From Rhizomys pruinosus (Eukaryota > Chordata > Mammalia > Rodentia > Spalacidae): a DNA stretch of 64,000 bases. Below are positions 1-11,511 of this stretch, in pieces. Each line of letters begins with the position of its first letter. Position 1 is the first letter of the stretch. The notes under the pieces were generated by a model. The model saw only the letters and a program-made list of their open reading frames with translations, searched no databases and was not told where the DNA came from. The translations under genes and the position numbers were made by a program. The stretch lies in contig VZQC01008854.1 in the NCBI GenBank assembly GCA_009823505.1, positions 557,228-621,227 of the forward strand. The letters are read 5' to 3'.

Positions 1-1540
1 AAAAAAAGAAATTAATGGCATTTAAAGATTAATAAATAAGGTAATTAATCTATATCACTCAAGAGAGACCCTGAGAGATTCTATCTCTAGTCAACAAATG
101 ATCTGATACTAACAGTTCATAAAACTCTATTTAGCTGGTGACTTGTGATGAATTGAAACTTGATGACCTTTTAAACTGAAATCTTTTGTTCAAATACTCT
201 TCTCTCATCTCCATTAAAACTACTATTTTCTTGATTATAGAAAACCTTTTAAAAGATAAGTCGAAAAGATATTTTGAACCTCAACAAGTAATGACAGCCT
301 ACAGAAAATAATGATGCTGATGATGGTGCTGAAGAAGACTCCACACATGAACGGCATCGCTGGCTTCTACTGATGCTGCCTAGAGTCAGGGCTTGGGATC
401 CAAAAGTGTGGGAGGAACTGGGGAGTTGCTTGGAAGAGAGTATAACAGTGTGAATCCAGTGAGTCTCAACAGGCACAGATAATACATGGAATATTACTGA
501 AGGAAAATATCTAATGAGGGACATTATCGGCCTTCCATTAATGGGTTATTTAAAAGATTTATGTATCCATTTAAAACATAAAATGAGTTGTGTCTTCCCG
601 TGCTTCTAATGGAGCTGTGGCACCAGGGACTTGCATTTTCAGAGCTGCTAAGGAGGTTATTGCTGTTGCTATGGTTTCCATGATGTGATGCTGCAGACCC
701 ATGGAGCTGCATCAGTACACGGTTATTCAGTTCTACTGCAGCATGTCAGGATGCATTATTTTTCACAATATTTTATTTAATGTCAGAAAACTTCAAACCC
801 CCAAACCACAAGTTAAAAATGTTGGTTATTTCCATTATTCTTATATTCTATTCACAATTTTCCACACACTTTAGAAACAGCTGTAGAAGTTAATGTTTTA
901 CAGAGGTAAGTCTTCTCACACAATCTTCATCTTCCTTGATTAACTTCTCAGATTATTTACCTATTTCAGGGTACACATGTTTTAATAGCAAAAAGAAGGG
1001 TAGCAGAGTTACATATTCTTGAATCTCACTAAATATGCTCCTTCACTGAAACACCAAATTAAGTCATAGTCCTCTTCATATAAGTAGTGAAATGATAAAT
1101 AAGAACTTTAAATCAATATGAGGTTTACCAGCAGTTCATTAAAGTTTAAAATTGTGATAATTAAGCAACAAAGAGATAGAGGCTAGTTTACATTCATTTT
1201 CTGTTTAATGTTTAAATGAGAGTAGGATTTGTTGTTTGTCATTGCCTTATTTTATTTGCCATAAAAGTGACCTTTGAAGGAATAAAATGAACGCAAACAC
1301 AAAAGTCATGGTATGCTAGCAGCAATAGTCACTGATACGATGTTTATTTGTGGTAAATATCCCAATTGTTCCATAAATGCATGTAATATGAACCAAATTG
1401 TTTTCTTGTTTTTAATTAATTATCATAAAATAGAGTGGAGGGTGTCATTATGGCATTATCATACATATGTATCATTATACTTTTTTACCACTGACCGACC
1501 CTATTGCCAAAGACACAATGCACACAAACAAGCATGAAAA
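1..1540. other. AT-rich unique sequence, no gene seen
   Basis: I see no convincing exon, RNA gene or recognisable repeat here. The few short open frames have no family-like composition and no codon bias. Confidence 0.5.
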
Positions 1541-1549
1541 AAATCAAGC

Positions 1550-2560
1550 TGATATTGACCTCAGAGCTTTATCTCTACTGCTTTGCTTTCATAGTGCTGG
1601 AAGTTGTTATGCATGCTGCCAGATGAGAACAGTAATCAATAACCTTTTCCAGATTTGAACCCTGTGAGCTACAATAATGACTGGCCCTGGCAAGACGTGT
1701 CCAGTGCTACAATAATGGCAAGAATGTTATGGGAGTAGCTAAGCAGTTTCTGGTTGAATTTAAGGTCCAGTTCCCAAGCTGGAGACCAGAACTCCCACTG
1801 TTATCAGAACCAAGAACTTGTGATTAGACAGTTCACAGACCAAAGTGGAGAACCTACTACTATTATTCTGCTAAATGGACATAGAATTAAATTGACTCCT
1901 AATGATTTATTATATCCATAGATTAATGCATTTCCCAACTTTCACCAGAGAAGCTTCTCCTTAGAGTACATGCAATTAACACAGAAACCCAAATGGGTCA
2001 CTCTGCAGAAAAAATAAAAGACCACAAATTTTTCAGCCTTAAGTGGGAAACCTATATCACATGCTCTCCTACGTCTCAGGGATTTTTGTGGAAGAAAGGG
2101 TGGAAAGATTGCAAGAGCCAAAGGTAGTGGAAAAGTACAGAGAAATGGTGTTTTCTAGAGAGCAGGGCAATTGCACATATGAACTAACAGCAGTTGTAGC
2201 AGCACACACCAAGACCTGCATAAGCTCAAGCCAGAATATAATCCCAGCATGGAGTGTGGGGTATTGGTAAAAAGCCTCAATGATAGCCAAAGAACTATTG
2301 GAAATTGATAAATGCTGAGTCAGTTTTCTTTAAGGGGGAGATGCCAGGTAGGGTGATCAGGCTCCAGCAGAGGGCCCCAAACTCAAGAGCAATTTGGAGA
2401 ACACAAATTAGACTCAATAGGTCTTTAAACAATAATAATAAAGGACATGAAGTCAGGGGGCAGGTATAGTTAGGGGGGTAGAGATGGGCAAGGGATCAAA
2501 ATATGATCTAAACAAATAGTATAAAATTCCCAAAGAATCAATAAATATATTTGTAAAAAT
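1550..2560 (+). mobile_element. L1 3'-untranslated-region fragment, 5'-truncated
   Basis: This stretch reads like the long non-coding tail of rodent Lx-type L1 elements. It holds the recurrent phrases of that tail: a run on pulmonary-like 'agattgcaagagccaaag' near 2105, 'gcacatatgaactaacagc' near 2174, and the 'cataagctcaagccagaat' segment near 2219. The same segments recur at 16440-16700 and 63470-63600 in the same order. No ORF2 remnant is attached, so it is a 5'-truncated copy. Edges are approximate and no clean poly(A) tail remains. Confidence 0.6.
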
Positions 2561-2769
2561 GTTTCTGGTCTATTTAGAAAATAATCTTCCATACAATGTA
2601 AAATAATATGCAATGCTAAAAATATTATTGCTAAAATATATTATATACTCCCTTACATTACAGACCTAATTTGGGTTTATGCTCAATTCAGATGCACTAA
2701 AAGTAAGAGGCAATGGATTGGGAAATGAGCCTGCTGTTATTTAGATTTGTTTGTCTTTCATAGACTAGC

Positions 2770-3060
2770 ATGGAAAAGTCTTGGTCTCCAAAGTGGTAGT
2801 GTTGGGAGATGCTGTTACCCCTAGGAGGGAGGGCCTAGTAGGAAGTGCATGGGTCATTGGGCTCACACCTTTGAAGGTCCTTTGTATCTTGTACTCTGCT
2901 TCCTGGCTCATGAAGTGACCAGCTTGCTCTCATATGTCCTCTGCATATCACGATATGCTGCCTTATTAAAAAAATTCACTTTTTTAAATTTATAAGTTAG
3001 TTGCCTTAGGTATCATGTTATAATGATGGGAAACTGGCAATACACAGCCATTCCTTTTCT
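2770..3060. repeat. Medium-reiteration repeat, family not named
   Basis: The pattern (gggagatgctgttacc, then a GGAGGGAGGGCCTAGT block, then a tail near 3000-3050) resembles mammalian medium-reiteration elements. A similar layout is seen at 42985-43305 and 50175-50540. I cannot assign it with confidence to a MaLR LTR or to a DNA transposon. Confidence 0.35.
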
Positions 3061-3690
3061 TTATCAATGTTGATCAAAATTCTTCCTTTCTATGGACTCC
3101 TTATTGATCTGTAAAATTTCAGATTATGCCATGGCAAAACCAAATCTTAAAATTTACATTTTATTAATCTGAAATTTAATTTTATTTGATAAAATGTATA
3201 TAACTGTGTTTCAATAGTCTATCTCTAATTCACCTGCCACTCTGTGCAGAAAGCTTTTAAGGGAGTTTATATCATTTCTATGAGCATGCAGGGTGCTCTG
3301 TGTTGCCTGTAGCTGTTCTCTACTACCTCTCCTTGTGGTCTGTGGCATAGATAGGTGTATTCCTCAGCAAGAAGAAGTAGCCATGCTGAAATAAAACAGG
3401 AAAATTATCTCTCTTCTAAAATGTCAGCTGTAATATTTACAAAACTAGATATGTAAATTAATTTGTTATCTATAATCTCAGAATATTTGTTAGTGTGCTA
3501 TTTACTCATATCTGAAACTGCTACTTTCTTGAATTTTAATCTTTTACAAATCTTTATCTTTAGAAACTTGCCAAATCCTGTTCACTGTGACCTCTGCTTT
3601 TGACCTAATAAATTCATGTGATGATATTACCACTTCTTGCTTAAAATTTATATCATAAAAAATGCAGAAACTAATCCCTTTGTCTTGTCA
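3061..3690. other. Unique AT-rich stretch, nothing recognised
   Basis: No open frame, SINE or LTR signature could be supported. Confidence 0.4.
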
Positions 3691-3799
3691 GTCTTCAAAG
3701 ATGGTCCAGATCGTGTCTTCCAAGGCATATCTCCTCTTTGCTAGAATGTTATGACAGTATGTATCTTCTTTATCACTCTCAGTGTTTTCCTGTAGTATG

Positions 3800-3867
3800 T
3801 TGTGTGTGCATGTGCGTGTGTGTGTGTGTGTGCATGTGTATACCTCTGTGTGTGTGTGCATGTGTAT

Positions 3868-3901
<34 letters not shown>

Positions 3902-4030
3902 GGCAGAGGCCAGCCTCGGTTGTGACTTGCTGTGCCAGGCTTTTTATTATATGGGTTCTTGGGATTGAACTCAGGTACTTGTGCTTGCAAGGCAAGCACT
4001 TTACCCACTGAGCTATTTCCCCAGCCCTTC
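3800..4030 (-). repeat. (TG)n microsatellite and B3/ID-like SINE head
   Basis: An interrupted (TG)n tract occupies 3800-3899. It joins a minus-strand tRNA-derived SINE head whose A/B-box part is the reverse complement of 3965-4026 and ends in the typical 'ccactgagctatttccccagccc'. Microsatellites growing from the A-rich or CA-rich tail of B3/ID SINEs are common in rodents. Open frames across the TG tract are artefacts of the repeat. Confidence 0.7.
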
Positions 4031-4798
4031 CCCTCCTTTTATAGAGTTGCAAATCAACATATTCTACTAACTAATCCTCCAGCTTCCACAGGAATTAGCA
4101 AATAAATCAGCCCTGAATGGTGAAGGTAGAGCTAGCCCTTTCCTCTTTTCATCTTGTCAGCTTTGTCTAACATTGGTCTATAAGCAAGATAGATGTTTTT
4201 TTTTTTTTCCAATGTAGCTGATAAACTTCTTTGGCTCTTGTGAGGATGTAGATGTAGGACAGTCATTGGCTGACCTCAACACCAAGGCCGGATAAGAGGT
4301 AGAAGTAACAGATGGAGAGAGAAGGAAACCAAATGATCCCACTGGAAATGGCTCTACTTCACTCCTCACAACACTATCAAAGCTGTAACATTTCTTCTGC
4401 TGCTTAGGCTAATTTGAATTGGTTTTCTGCCAGTAAAAATTATTCAAAATATTTAAGCATTAGTTTAGCAGAGACAGACAATCAGAATACCAGTCAGTCA
4501 GAACAGATGCTGATAGGAAAACCCTGGTGCTACAGGAAACTTCATCATGACTGAATCCCAGTCCTGTTTCTGCCATTTACAAGGGGAAGGTCTCTGCCTA
4601 ATTAAGTAAGAGGTTTGAAAGTGTTAACAGACACAGTGCACTTACGGTGAGGCAGACTATGCCAGGATTTGTAGGCATGAGGTCTTTACCTCTCATATTT
4701 GGCCAAGTGAGAATAGACATAAACTGGATCATTTTCCACATTTTAGAGACCAGAAAAATGAAGCCCAAAGATATTAGATAGTAGATAGTAGATAGTAG
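4031..4798. other. Unique sequence ending in a short GATAGTA tandem repeat
   Basis: No gene is seen. The last 30 bases (4769-4798) are a short tandem repeat of the 7-mer GTAGATA, which became the target of the adjacent LTR. Confidence 0.45.
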
Positions 4799-5323
4799 TG
4801 AAGGACCCCTGCTCCAAGGTTTTATGCACCCTTAAAATCTGTCTTTAGGAACCATGGTACCGCCATCCTATAAGGCCTCCAAGTCACGTACACTATAAGA
4901 TTTCCCTCTCCGCTTCCTCATACCTTGTGGTGTTCAACTGAGTCATGCCTACCTGTGTGTCAAGATAAGGTTTCCCTTCCCCGCTTCCTCATACCTTGGT
5001 GCTCTAACTGAGTCTGACGTCATGCCACCCGCCTGTGTATCGCTGGCCTGCGTGCCGAGATGATTTTTTTACTATAACACAACCCTTCCTCCATTTCCCC
5101 ATACCTTGTGGATCTCTGCTTTTAAAAGTTTCCTATCCCAGTCCCTGGGGGTCAGACCTCCTCTGCCCCTGCTGTGGGTTAAAGCTTGGCCCCAGTGCAC
5201 TGGTTCACTCCCAGAATAAACCTCGTGTAATTTGCAGCAAGGACGGTCTCTGGCTGATTTTGTTGGGTGTCATACCATCCCGAGACTTGAGTGGGAGTCG
5301 CCCCAGGAATTGGGGGTCTTTCA
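4799..5323 (+). mobile_element. Solo LTR, gammaretrovirus-like (ERV1)
   Basis: A 525-bp unit starts with TG and ends with CA. It is flanked by the 4-bp duplication GTAG (4795-4798 and 5324-5327), the length typical of gammaretroviruses. U3 carries two imperfect direct repeats of about 75-80 bp (around 4893-4965 and 4966-5040), each with a 'cgcttcctcatacctt' core, like an enhancer duplication. A TATA-like 'cttttaaaag' lies near 5119. AATAAA lies near 5215, and a GT-rich U5 follows and ends in 'gggtctttca'. No internal retroviral sequence is attached, so it is a solo LTR left by LTR-LTR recombination. Confidence 0.8.
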
Positions 5324-5604
5324 GTAGATAGTAGATGAAAAGTGGCAAAGGTAAGATTCCTTTCCAAGCCTGTTTCATCTTAAAGCCCAAATCAAGACAC
5401 AGATAGAAATGTGCTGGTTTTGTGCTTGGGCCCCTATGTTCTACATTTAAGCCTTTGTTATGGGAAAATGATGGCTGCAGGTCTGGGGATCTATATTCCT
5501 TCTAATCTAATATTTTAATCTTCCCAAAAGGTGAACTTTTTGATAAGATTAGCAGGTTGGCCTCATCCCTGGCTTTAGTTCACATTAAATGGTAAATTTT
5601 TATT
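5324..5604. other. Spacer between two LTR elements
   Basis: Unique sequence with no gene seen. It begins with the continuation of the GTAGATA repeat. Confidence 0.4.
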
Positions 5605-5610
5605 CTGATT

Positions 5611-5949
5611 TGTCACGCGCAGCAGTCTCACCGGCAAGAACTTCACGTGGACAACAGGATTCTTCTGCAGCAGCTATTTATTGTGCACACAGTTCTTTTG
5701 TGAGAAGGACCCTGAAATGGGGAGAAGCACTGCTTATATAGCAGTCTAGGGTTGTGTATGCTCTGGATTGGTGCAGTGCCCTGATGCCTCATTAGCATGC
5801 CCAAGGTGCGGGCTCAGAGAGATGTCGGAGTGTAGTAGTCATGCAAGCAATGGCGGGAAGCGCTTGTTGTTGTTCTAGCTGACTCAGGAAGTCGGCGCCA
5901 TCTTAGGGCGTGGTACAGCACACATTGTTTGTGTGGTAGGCTGCCAACA
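5611..5949 (-). repeat. 3' LTR of the IAP-like provirus
   Basis: On the minus strand it begins TGTTGGCAGCC and ends GCGTGACA. A TATA box CTATATAAG lies at 5735-5740 and AATAAA at 5677-5682 (both minus). A GCGCC-rich 'aagatggcgcc' segment in U3 resembles the IAP enhancer region. The 5' copy has about 20 bases near 8050-8075 that this one lacks. Confidence 0.85.
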
Positions 5950-5975
5950 GTTCCCCCTTTCTGTTTTAATAGAGC
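5950..5975 (-). promoter_or_regulatory. Polypurine tract of the IAP-like provirus
   Basis: Directly upstream of U3 on the minus strand lies the purine run AGAAAGGGGGAA, the normal site of plus-strand DNA priming in retroviruses. Confidence 0.75.
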
Positions 5976-6162
5976 AAGGTCTCTGGAGATTCAGGGGCGA
6001 CATGACTTGTCAGAGACTCTATTAAAATTGGCTGGGAGAATGCCTGTCTTAGGTTGCCTCTGCAGAGGTATTCCTTCCCCATCATGGGGTGGACAGACAG
6101 CTTTTGGTCTGTTCCCTGTCTTAGGTTTGGTAATACTTGCAGCAGGTCTTACCCGTCATTGA

Positions 6163-6840
6163 CTACTTCTCCAGCATACTAAGCCAAATGTTTGGGGAGG
6201 ACCTGCTTCCAAAGCCGCAAGGGCCTGTGCAATTGACTACTTTATCGCGCTGATGCATGGGCACGGAGCCTACACACAATACAAGCATAATTATAATCCC
6301 CTCCACATAGAAATAGGCCAAAACCTGCCACCCCTGCCCATTTTTTGAAGTGTGTGACGGAGCAGTAATCCAGGAGGCCATCCTTCAGCAAGGGAGGCTC
6401 ACTCTAGTGAAGTTCACGGTGACAATAGCTGATACGAAGTTGGTTCATCAAGCTGTCAAATTTCCAATCCAATTACCTAAAAGGATATCTAGACAATTGG
6501 TTAGACAAATTTGCTGCCCTTGTGAAGTTTTGATATTGATGCTGGTCACACATAGGCCAGAATATTTCCACTCACAGCCAAGCTGGGCTAGCTGCCATAG
6601 TTCAAATGTAGTAGAAGTATTCCAAAAGGTAAAAAGCCGTTAATTGTCCAGATGTACTCCCCGTGACTGGCATCCTGTCCAAGGGGGCAAAAGCTGTTTC
6701 CCTCCGGCCAGTACAGAAGGGTGACCATTTAGGTTGAACTGGACCCTTTGGCTGAGAGATAGGCCATCATCTTTGGCCCTCCCAGGCATATCAGGGGCAT
6801 CAAACCATGCAGCAGTTTGATTATACATTTGACACATTCT
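6163..6840 (-). pseudogene. Possible env remnant of the IAP-like provirus
   Basis: The minus strand gives disconnected readable segments. One near 6640-6837 has an NxT site and cysteines. One near 6440-6600 has two cysteine-rich stretches (GCEW and ICLTNC). One at 6163-6381 has a hydrophobic run (EGIIIMLVLCVGS) that could be a membrane anchor. Position, just 5' of the polypurine tract, is where env lies. Stops and frame changes separate the segments. The assignment rests on position and composition only, so it is tentative. Confidence 0.35.
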
Positions 6841-6904
6841 GAGCTGTCATTTATATTACTTACCTTATGGAAGCACAAGCTGCCACTTAATATGGAAGTT
6901 TATT

Positions 6905-7640
6905 TTTTATTAATGTTAGCTAGTTCTATATCTAAAGGCAAATAGGGTACATCTAAAGATGGATTAGTACTAAAGAGATAGTGAGGGAGGCAAGCTTTTG
7001 TAACATACTGCCAGTCCGTAGGTGTCATAGCGGTACTAGCTGGCTTTTTACTTGGGATACAGTGAAATTAGCATTATCTCCATAAGCGCGGACTGATTTT
7101 GTTAATTCTTTAACTTGTTTGTGCTCTACGGGCTGATGGCCGCGCTCACCATCAGTGTTTTCTATGACTGGGAACATTTGCCTTATGGCATGTCGCACCT
7201 CCGGGGAACAGAAGGAGGTTAGAGCATTTCCAGGCCCATAAGGCGGGGAGCTGAAGGCAGGGGAGTGGGAGAGCTATGGACCTGTTTACTTTCAGTTTTA
7301 ACCTTTTCTTTGCCGGGCAGGGCGAAAGTGTTCATTTTTGGTACCGGGCTGCTTCCTCCTCTAATTCCTCCTCCTCAGATGGCGGTAATTCCTCATTAGA
7401 ATCTGAATCACTTAATGTCAGGGCTCTGTAGGTCTCTAAATGGGTATAAGGTACCTTTATTAATAATCTCGCTAGCATCTCTTTGGGCTTTTTTTTTGAA
7501 TGCACATCTAACCTTTCACTCGTTCTGTTTCTGACATGCTTTCCTGAAGGTCCGCAAGGGCTTGTTGTCCTTCCCTAATTTCTTCTTTACAGTTTTGATC
7601 TTTCCCAGAAAGAGAGAGTAAACAATGGTACAAGGACAAT
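6905..7640 (-). pseudogene. Broken gag (capsid) of the IAP-like provirus
   Basis: On the minus strand an acidic segment (EEEELEEEAARYQ, near 7350) is followed by a stop, then by a capsid-like stretch beginning near 7200 (PEVRHAIRQMFPVIEN). A frame change at about 7030 leads into MTPTDWQYVTKACL in another frame. This order of an acidic region, then a capsid N-terminus, then an (M)TPTDW motif fits a betaretroviral/IAP Gag. At least one stop and one frameshift break it, and matrix and nucleocapsid are not recognisable. It is not functional. Confidence 0.65.
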
Positions 7641-7803
7641 TACAACAGCCAATAAAATAATTAGGCAAGCTTCCAATCCCTCTAGATATCAGAGAAAAGC
7701 ATATCTCTCAGAACTTAACTTTAAAATTACAACCTGAGAGCAGTTCTGAATCCACTTCGGAAGTGAAGGGTCCTCTCGGTGCCAGCAATGGCAAGTTCCC
7801 GGG

Positions 7804-7821
7804 CCTGGGCTCTCGGCACCA
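7804..7821 (-). promoter_or_regulatory. Primer-binding site, tRNA-Phe-like
   Basis: Two bases after the 5' LTR the minus strand reads TGGTGCCGAGAGCCCAGG. The first nine bases fit the 3' end of tRNA-Phe, the primer of IAP elements. The inner half is degenerate. Confidence 0.6.
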
Positions 7822-7823
7822 CT

Positions 7824-8177
7824 TGTTACGCACTGTAGTCTCGCCAGCAAGAACTTCACGCTGGACAACAGGATTCTCTTCTGCAGCAGTATTTTATTGT
7901 GCACAGTGACTCTTTTGTGAGAAGGACCCTGAAATGGGGCAGAAGCACTGCTTATATAGCAGGCTAGAGGGTTCGTGTATGCTCTGGATTGGTGCAGTGC
8001 CCTGATGCCTCATTAGCATGCCCAAGGCGTGGGCTCAGAGAGTAGTAGTCATGCGCAGTTTGTCCAATGCAAAGGCAATGGCGGGAAGCGGCTTGTTGTT
8101 GTTCTAGCGACTCAGGAAGTCAGCGCCATCTTAGGGCGTGGTACAGCACACATTGTTTGTGTGGTAGGCTGCCAACA
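7824..8177 (-). repeat. 5' LTR of the IAP-like provirus
   Basis: The minus strand starts TGTTGGCAGCC and ends GTGCGTAACA. TATA lies at 7953-7958 and AATAAA at 7893-7898, both on the minus strand. It pairs with the LTR at 5611-5949 at roughly 93-95% identity by eye, apart from indels. Confidence 0.85.
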
Positions 8178-8183
8178 CTGATT

Positions 8184-8740
8184 CATTCAAATTTCAAAGA
8201 CTCCTCTCATACTAGTTCTGCTCTGATCAAGTTCCTGTCTTAACAAGGATTTCTACTCCCATTTGTACAATGCCACAGGGATCTGGGCTTAGGCTTGTAG
8301 TCTCCTGACTACTTTTCTTCTGTATGTCTATTTATTTGGATAATTATTTTAAGAGATTTTTCTAACAGGTTTAATAGAGAAATAGTTTTTCCATAACCTT
8401 TTTTTTTTTGAGGGGGGGGGAGATAATGAATTCAGTCTGTATTTTTCAAAATCATGTCAAATATTTATTGTTGAATAATATAACAGATCTGTCAATTTGG
8501 GAATAACATGTGAGGAAATTATCCTACTTTATAGAAATTCTAGCATTTCCAGCTAGTTAATGTCCTATCATTTCTCTTCTAATAGAGAAGGACATTCTGT
8601 ATTTAGATTAATGTGACTTTTTGCATATAAATAGGCAAAATGTATATAGCTTGACCTTTAATATTGCTGAACATTGCTTTTCCTACAACAAAATAGGATA
8701 GTGATATTTAAGTATATAAGGTATAAATAAAGAATAAAAA
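8184..8740. other. Unique AT-rich sequence
   Basis: No gene seen. It holds a T-run followed by a G-run at 8400-8422. Confidence 0.4.
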
Positions 8741-8760
8741 AGTCTGGCTGGAGAGGTGGT

Positions 8761-9144
8761 GTTCTAGTTTGCTTTCTGTTGCCTTGATGAACTTCTCTGA
8801 CCAAAAACAACTGGGAAGGAAGAGTTCATTCCATATTACACTTCCAGGTAGCAGTTCTTTACTGAGAGAAGGAACTGAAGGCAGGAACCTGGAGGCAGGA
8901 ACTCAAGCAGAGACCATGGAGAAACAGTATGTGTTGCTTGCACTCCCTGGCTTGCTCAGATGCCTTTTTCATACACCCCAGACCCATCACCCCTAGGAAT
9001 GGCACTGATCATTGTAAGCTAGACTCTCCTACATCAATTAGCAGTCAAGAAAACACCCCACTGGCATGCCCTCTGGATAATCCAATGGAGAAAATTCCTC
9101 AATTGGTATTCCCTCTTCCCAGGTATGTCTAATTAAAAACTAGC
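8761..9144 (+). repeat. Interspersed repeat family X (4 copies in window)
   Basis: This copy shares a long ordered block with 21254-21600 and, more weakly, 19110-19450, and is inverted relative to 53155-53577. The ordered landmarks are ctagtttgctttctgttgcc, ggcaggaac repeats, and a segment ending in a 'caattgaggttccct'-like phrase. It looks like a non-autonomous dispersed element. I cannot give the family name reliably. Confidence 0.55.
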
Positions 9145-9370
9145 TATGGCAGATGACTCAGCCTTCAACAACATTTGCTGCACTTTCAGAGGACTTGAGT
9201 TCAGTTCCCAGTAACCCATGTCAGGTGGCTCACAACTACATGTAACTCTATTTCTAGAGGACCCAATATTCTCTTCTGGCCTCCAGGGCACCTATGCACA
9301 CATGGTACACACATATTGTATACTTACACACACACACACACATACACACACACACACACACGTATGCACA
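9145..9370 (+). repeat. B3-like SINE with (CA)n tail
   Basis: A diverged tRNA-derived SINE (head 9150-9220 with a 'gagttcagttccca' B-box-like motif) continues through the B2/B3 body and ends in a (CA)n tract at 9328-9361. Confidence 0.65.
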
Positions 9371-10902
9371 TTATTCAAAGAGGAGAGGCATCGCAAATTT
9401 CTTCACTGGATTCCTTGAAATAAAACTGGTTTATAAATAACCATAATGGGGCATCCCTGTAATGCTAGTACTGGGACCCTATCTCAAAAAATAATGATTG
9501 TTGTCTTTCATTTAAATTCTCATCTAGAAGAAAGGCATCCTTCATTTATGAGAGAAGATAAACTGCCATAAAAGTCCCTTGGTGAAAATTCCAGCTAAAT
9601 TCCAGCTCCACCCACATGGCATCACACACACACAGACTCTTTAAAATGCCCTGAAGATTATTCAACACATATTTCTCAACACACGATGATCCATTCCTCA
9701 GACTCTAATAAAAGTTGGCAATATGAGATATTAAAAACAAGAAAATGTGTTGTGGTGCTAAAACTATAGACGTGACTGCAGTTCTTCGGCTGAGACCACA
9801 GCATCTCTGGCATGGTCAGTCTGGAGTGCTGAGTGAGTGGAAATGCCCTACTTTCAACTGAATCATTATTCATGCATAAATGACTTTTCTGGAATTATAG
9901 ACAATTTAATAAGTGGGGGTCAGAATGCACAGCCTGAGCTGGCACTACTTTTTTCTGACAGTGGGATACACTGGGAGACGTGAATAATTTAGACTGTCAA
10001 AATTCCTGGAGAATTCACTTTCTGGGTTCTTTTGGCAGCTGAATAGTAGAACAAGAGCCAGGATTAGAACTGTATTCTAGGCATGACTGAATTCATATCC
10101 ATGCCAATATATAATGATCAATTTGTTCTTTATTGCTTAACCAGAGCAGTAATTAGGAAAAGCTAGAATCTCTATGAGCCCCATCAGATGATATATTAAT
10201 AATGCATTGGAAAGCCTTTTTATATTCATGAACATTTCAATCCTCCTACATTGTATTTTAAATAAACTGAAGTCATTAGTTACATAATCGCCCGTCTGTA
10301 TCTTGGAGCCTGTAATGTGTTCTCAACACAAAACAGCACTAGTAAGCCCTGGTTTTCCTACCAAGGTAGATTTTGCAATGTTAGGTCTGAGCAGAGAACT
10401 TCCACTATTGACAGGAATTTGTACAGCATCTATGAAGTTTTGGATATGAAATAGAACAAGGATGTCAAGGGGTTCTCCAGAGGCAAGAGAAATGTAAACC
10501 TTGATGATGACTATGGTATTTCGCATGGAACCCCCAAATGTGGAATCTGTTCTTAAGACTGAAAATTTAGATGTCTTTGTTTACCAAAACAATAATCTTC
10601 ATATCAGAATAACGATAACACCCATTGTGAGTGAGCATTAGAGAGCAGTTAGAACTACGGACTTAGAGGTACAGGCTGGGATTCAAATTCCACTTCGATC
10701 ATGTAGATGAGTTATACTTCCTTTGTGTTCTTAACCTGTTTCATTTTTAATATAAGAACAGCTCTGAACTTATAGGGCCATTTTTGTAATTAATTGAATT
10801 AAAATATGTAATAAAGGGCATAGATTACTATCTAGACCAGACTGAATGTTCAGAAAAATGTCAGTTTAAAAAAAATTATTAGTTGATATCATTTGTTCTC
10901 TT
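9371..10902. other. Unique sequence without a recognised gene
   Basis: AT-rich, with no supported exon or mobile element. Confidence 0.4.
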
Positions 10903-11178
10903 AATCTTTAACATTTTGGGGCTGGAGAGATGACCTAGCGGTTAAGAGCGCCGACCGCTCTTACAGAGGACCCGGGTTCGATCCCCAGCACCCACATGGC
11001 AGCCGAGAACCGTCTGAAACTCCAATTCCAGGAGAACTCCAGTTCCAGGGGAATCCGACACCCTCTTCTGACCTCCGCGGCTTTGCACGACACGGGTGCA
11101 CACACTTGCATGCAGACAGTACATTCATACACATACAGAAATAAATAAAAAAAATTTTTTTAAATCTTTAACATTTTG
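10903..11178 (+). repeat. B2 SINE, young copy
   Basis: The element (10918-11160) starts GGGGCTGGAGAGATG, has the tRNA-like A and B boxes (B box in 'cccgggttcgatcccc') and ends in ATAAATAAAAAAA. A perfect 16-bp target duplication, AATCTTTAACATTTTG, flanks it at 10903-10918 and 11163-11178. The copy is close to four others in the window. Confidence 0.92.
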
Positions 11179-11229
11179 ACTGAGATTAGATAAAATCTTA
11201 GTTTTGATTTGAATTTCCCTGATTACTAA

Positions 11230-11505
11230 AGATATTGAACACTTTTAAAAATATTTTATTGCTTTTTGTGGATTTCATGCAATACATCTTAATCATATTA
11301 AATTCCTCCTTCCCTATCAACACCCCCCCCATAGTTGGCCCACAGGAGTTCATGCATTTTGTCTTATATGTTAAGGCTTACCATGTCAAGCTTGTGAACA
11401 CAGATGTTTCTTAATGTGAGCTCATCCACTGGATACTATTCAGCTTGTCTAGTACCACTCCCTTAAAGAAGATCAACTCTCCCTCACCCAGCAGTGATAC
11501 AGTTT
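11230..11505 (-). mobile_element. L1 3'-UTR fragment
   Basis: The plus strand shows the reverse complement of the Lx-type tail, including 'gctcatccactggatacta' near 11420 and 'ccactcccttaaagaagat' near 11455. The layout is comparable to 19900-20050. Confidence 0.45.
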
Positions 11506-11511
11506 CTTAGT

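Larger units (their letters stand above)
5605..8183 (-). mobile_element. IAP-like provirus, internally deleted
   Basis: A short provirus (about 2.6 kb) on the minus strand is bounded by a perfect 6-bp target duplication CTGATT (5605-5610 and 8178-8183), as expected for class II (ERVK/IAP) elements. It has two LTRs of about 340-350 bp, a primer-binding site resembling that for tRNA-Phe, a polypurine tract beside the 3' LTR, a broken gag fragment, and a second region that may derive from env. Protease and polymerase are absent. The LTRs differ by substitutions and several indels, so it is older than the betaretrovirus-like element further along. Confidence 0.85.

Noticed and set aside
3688..4052. 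Several overlapping 70-106 codon open frames rich in His-Thr or Cys-Val
   Set aside because: They are translations of the (TG)n/(CA)n tract and the attached SINE.
10935..11132. tRNA-like A and B boxes in many places, with repeated 60-70 codon open frames on either strand
   Set aside because: These are B2 SINE heads. The anticodon arm is not that of a functional tRNA, and each copy has SINE bodies and target duplications.
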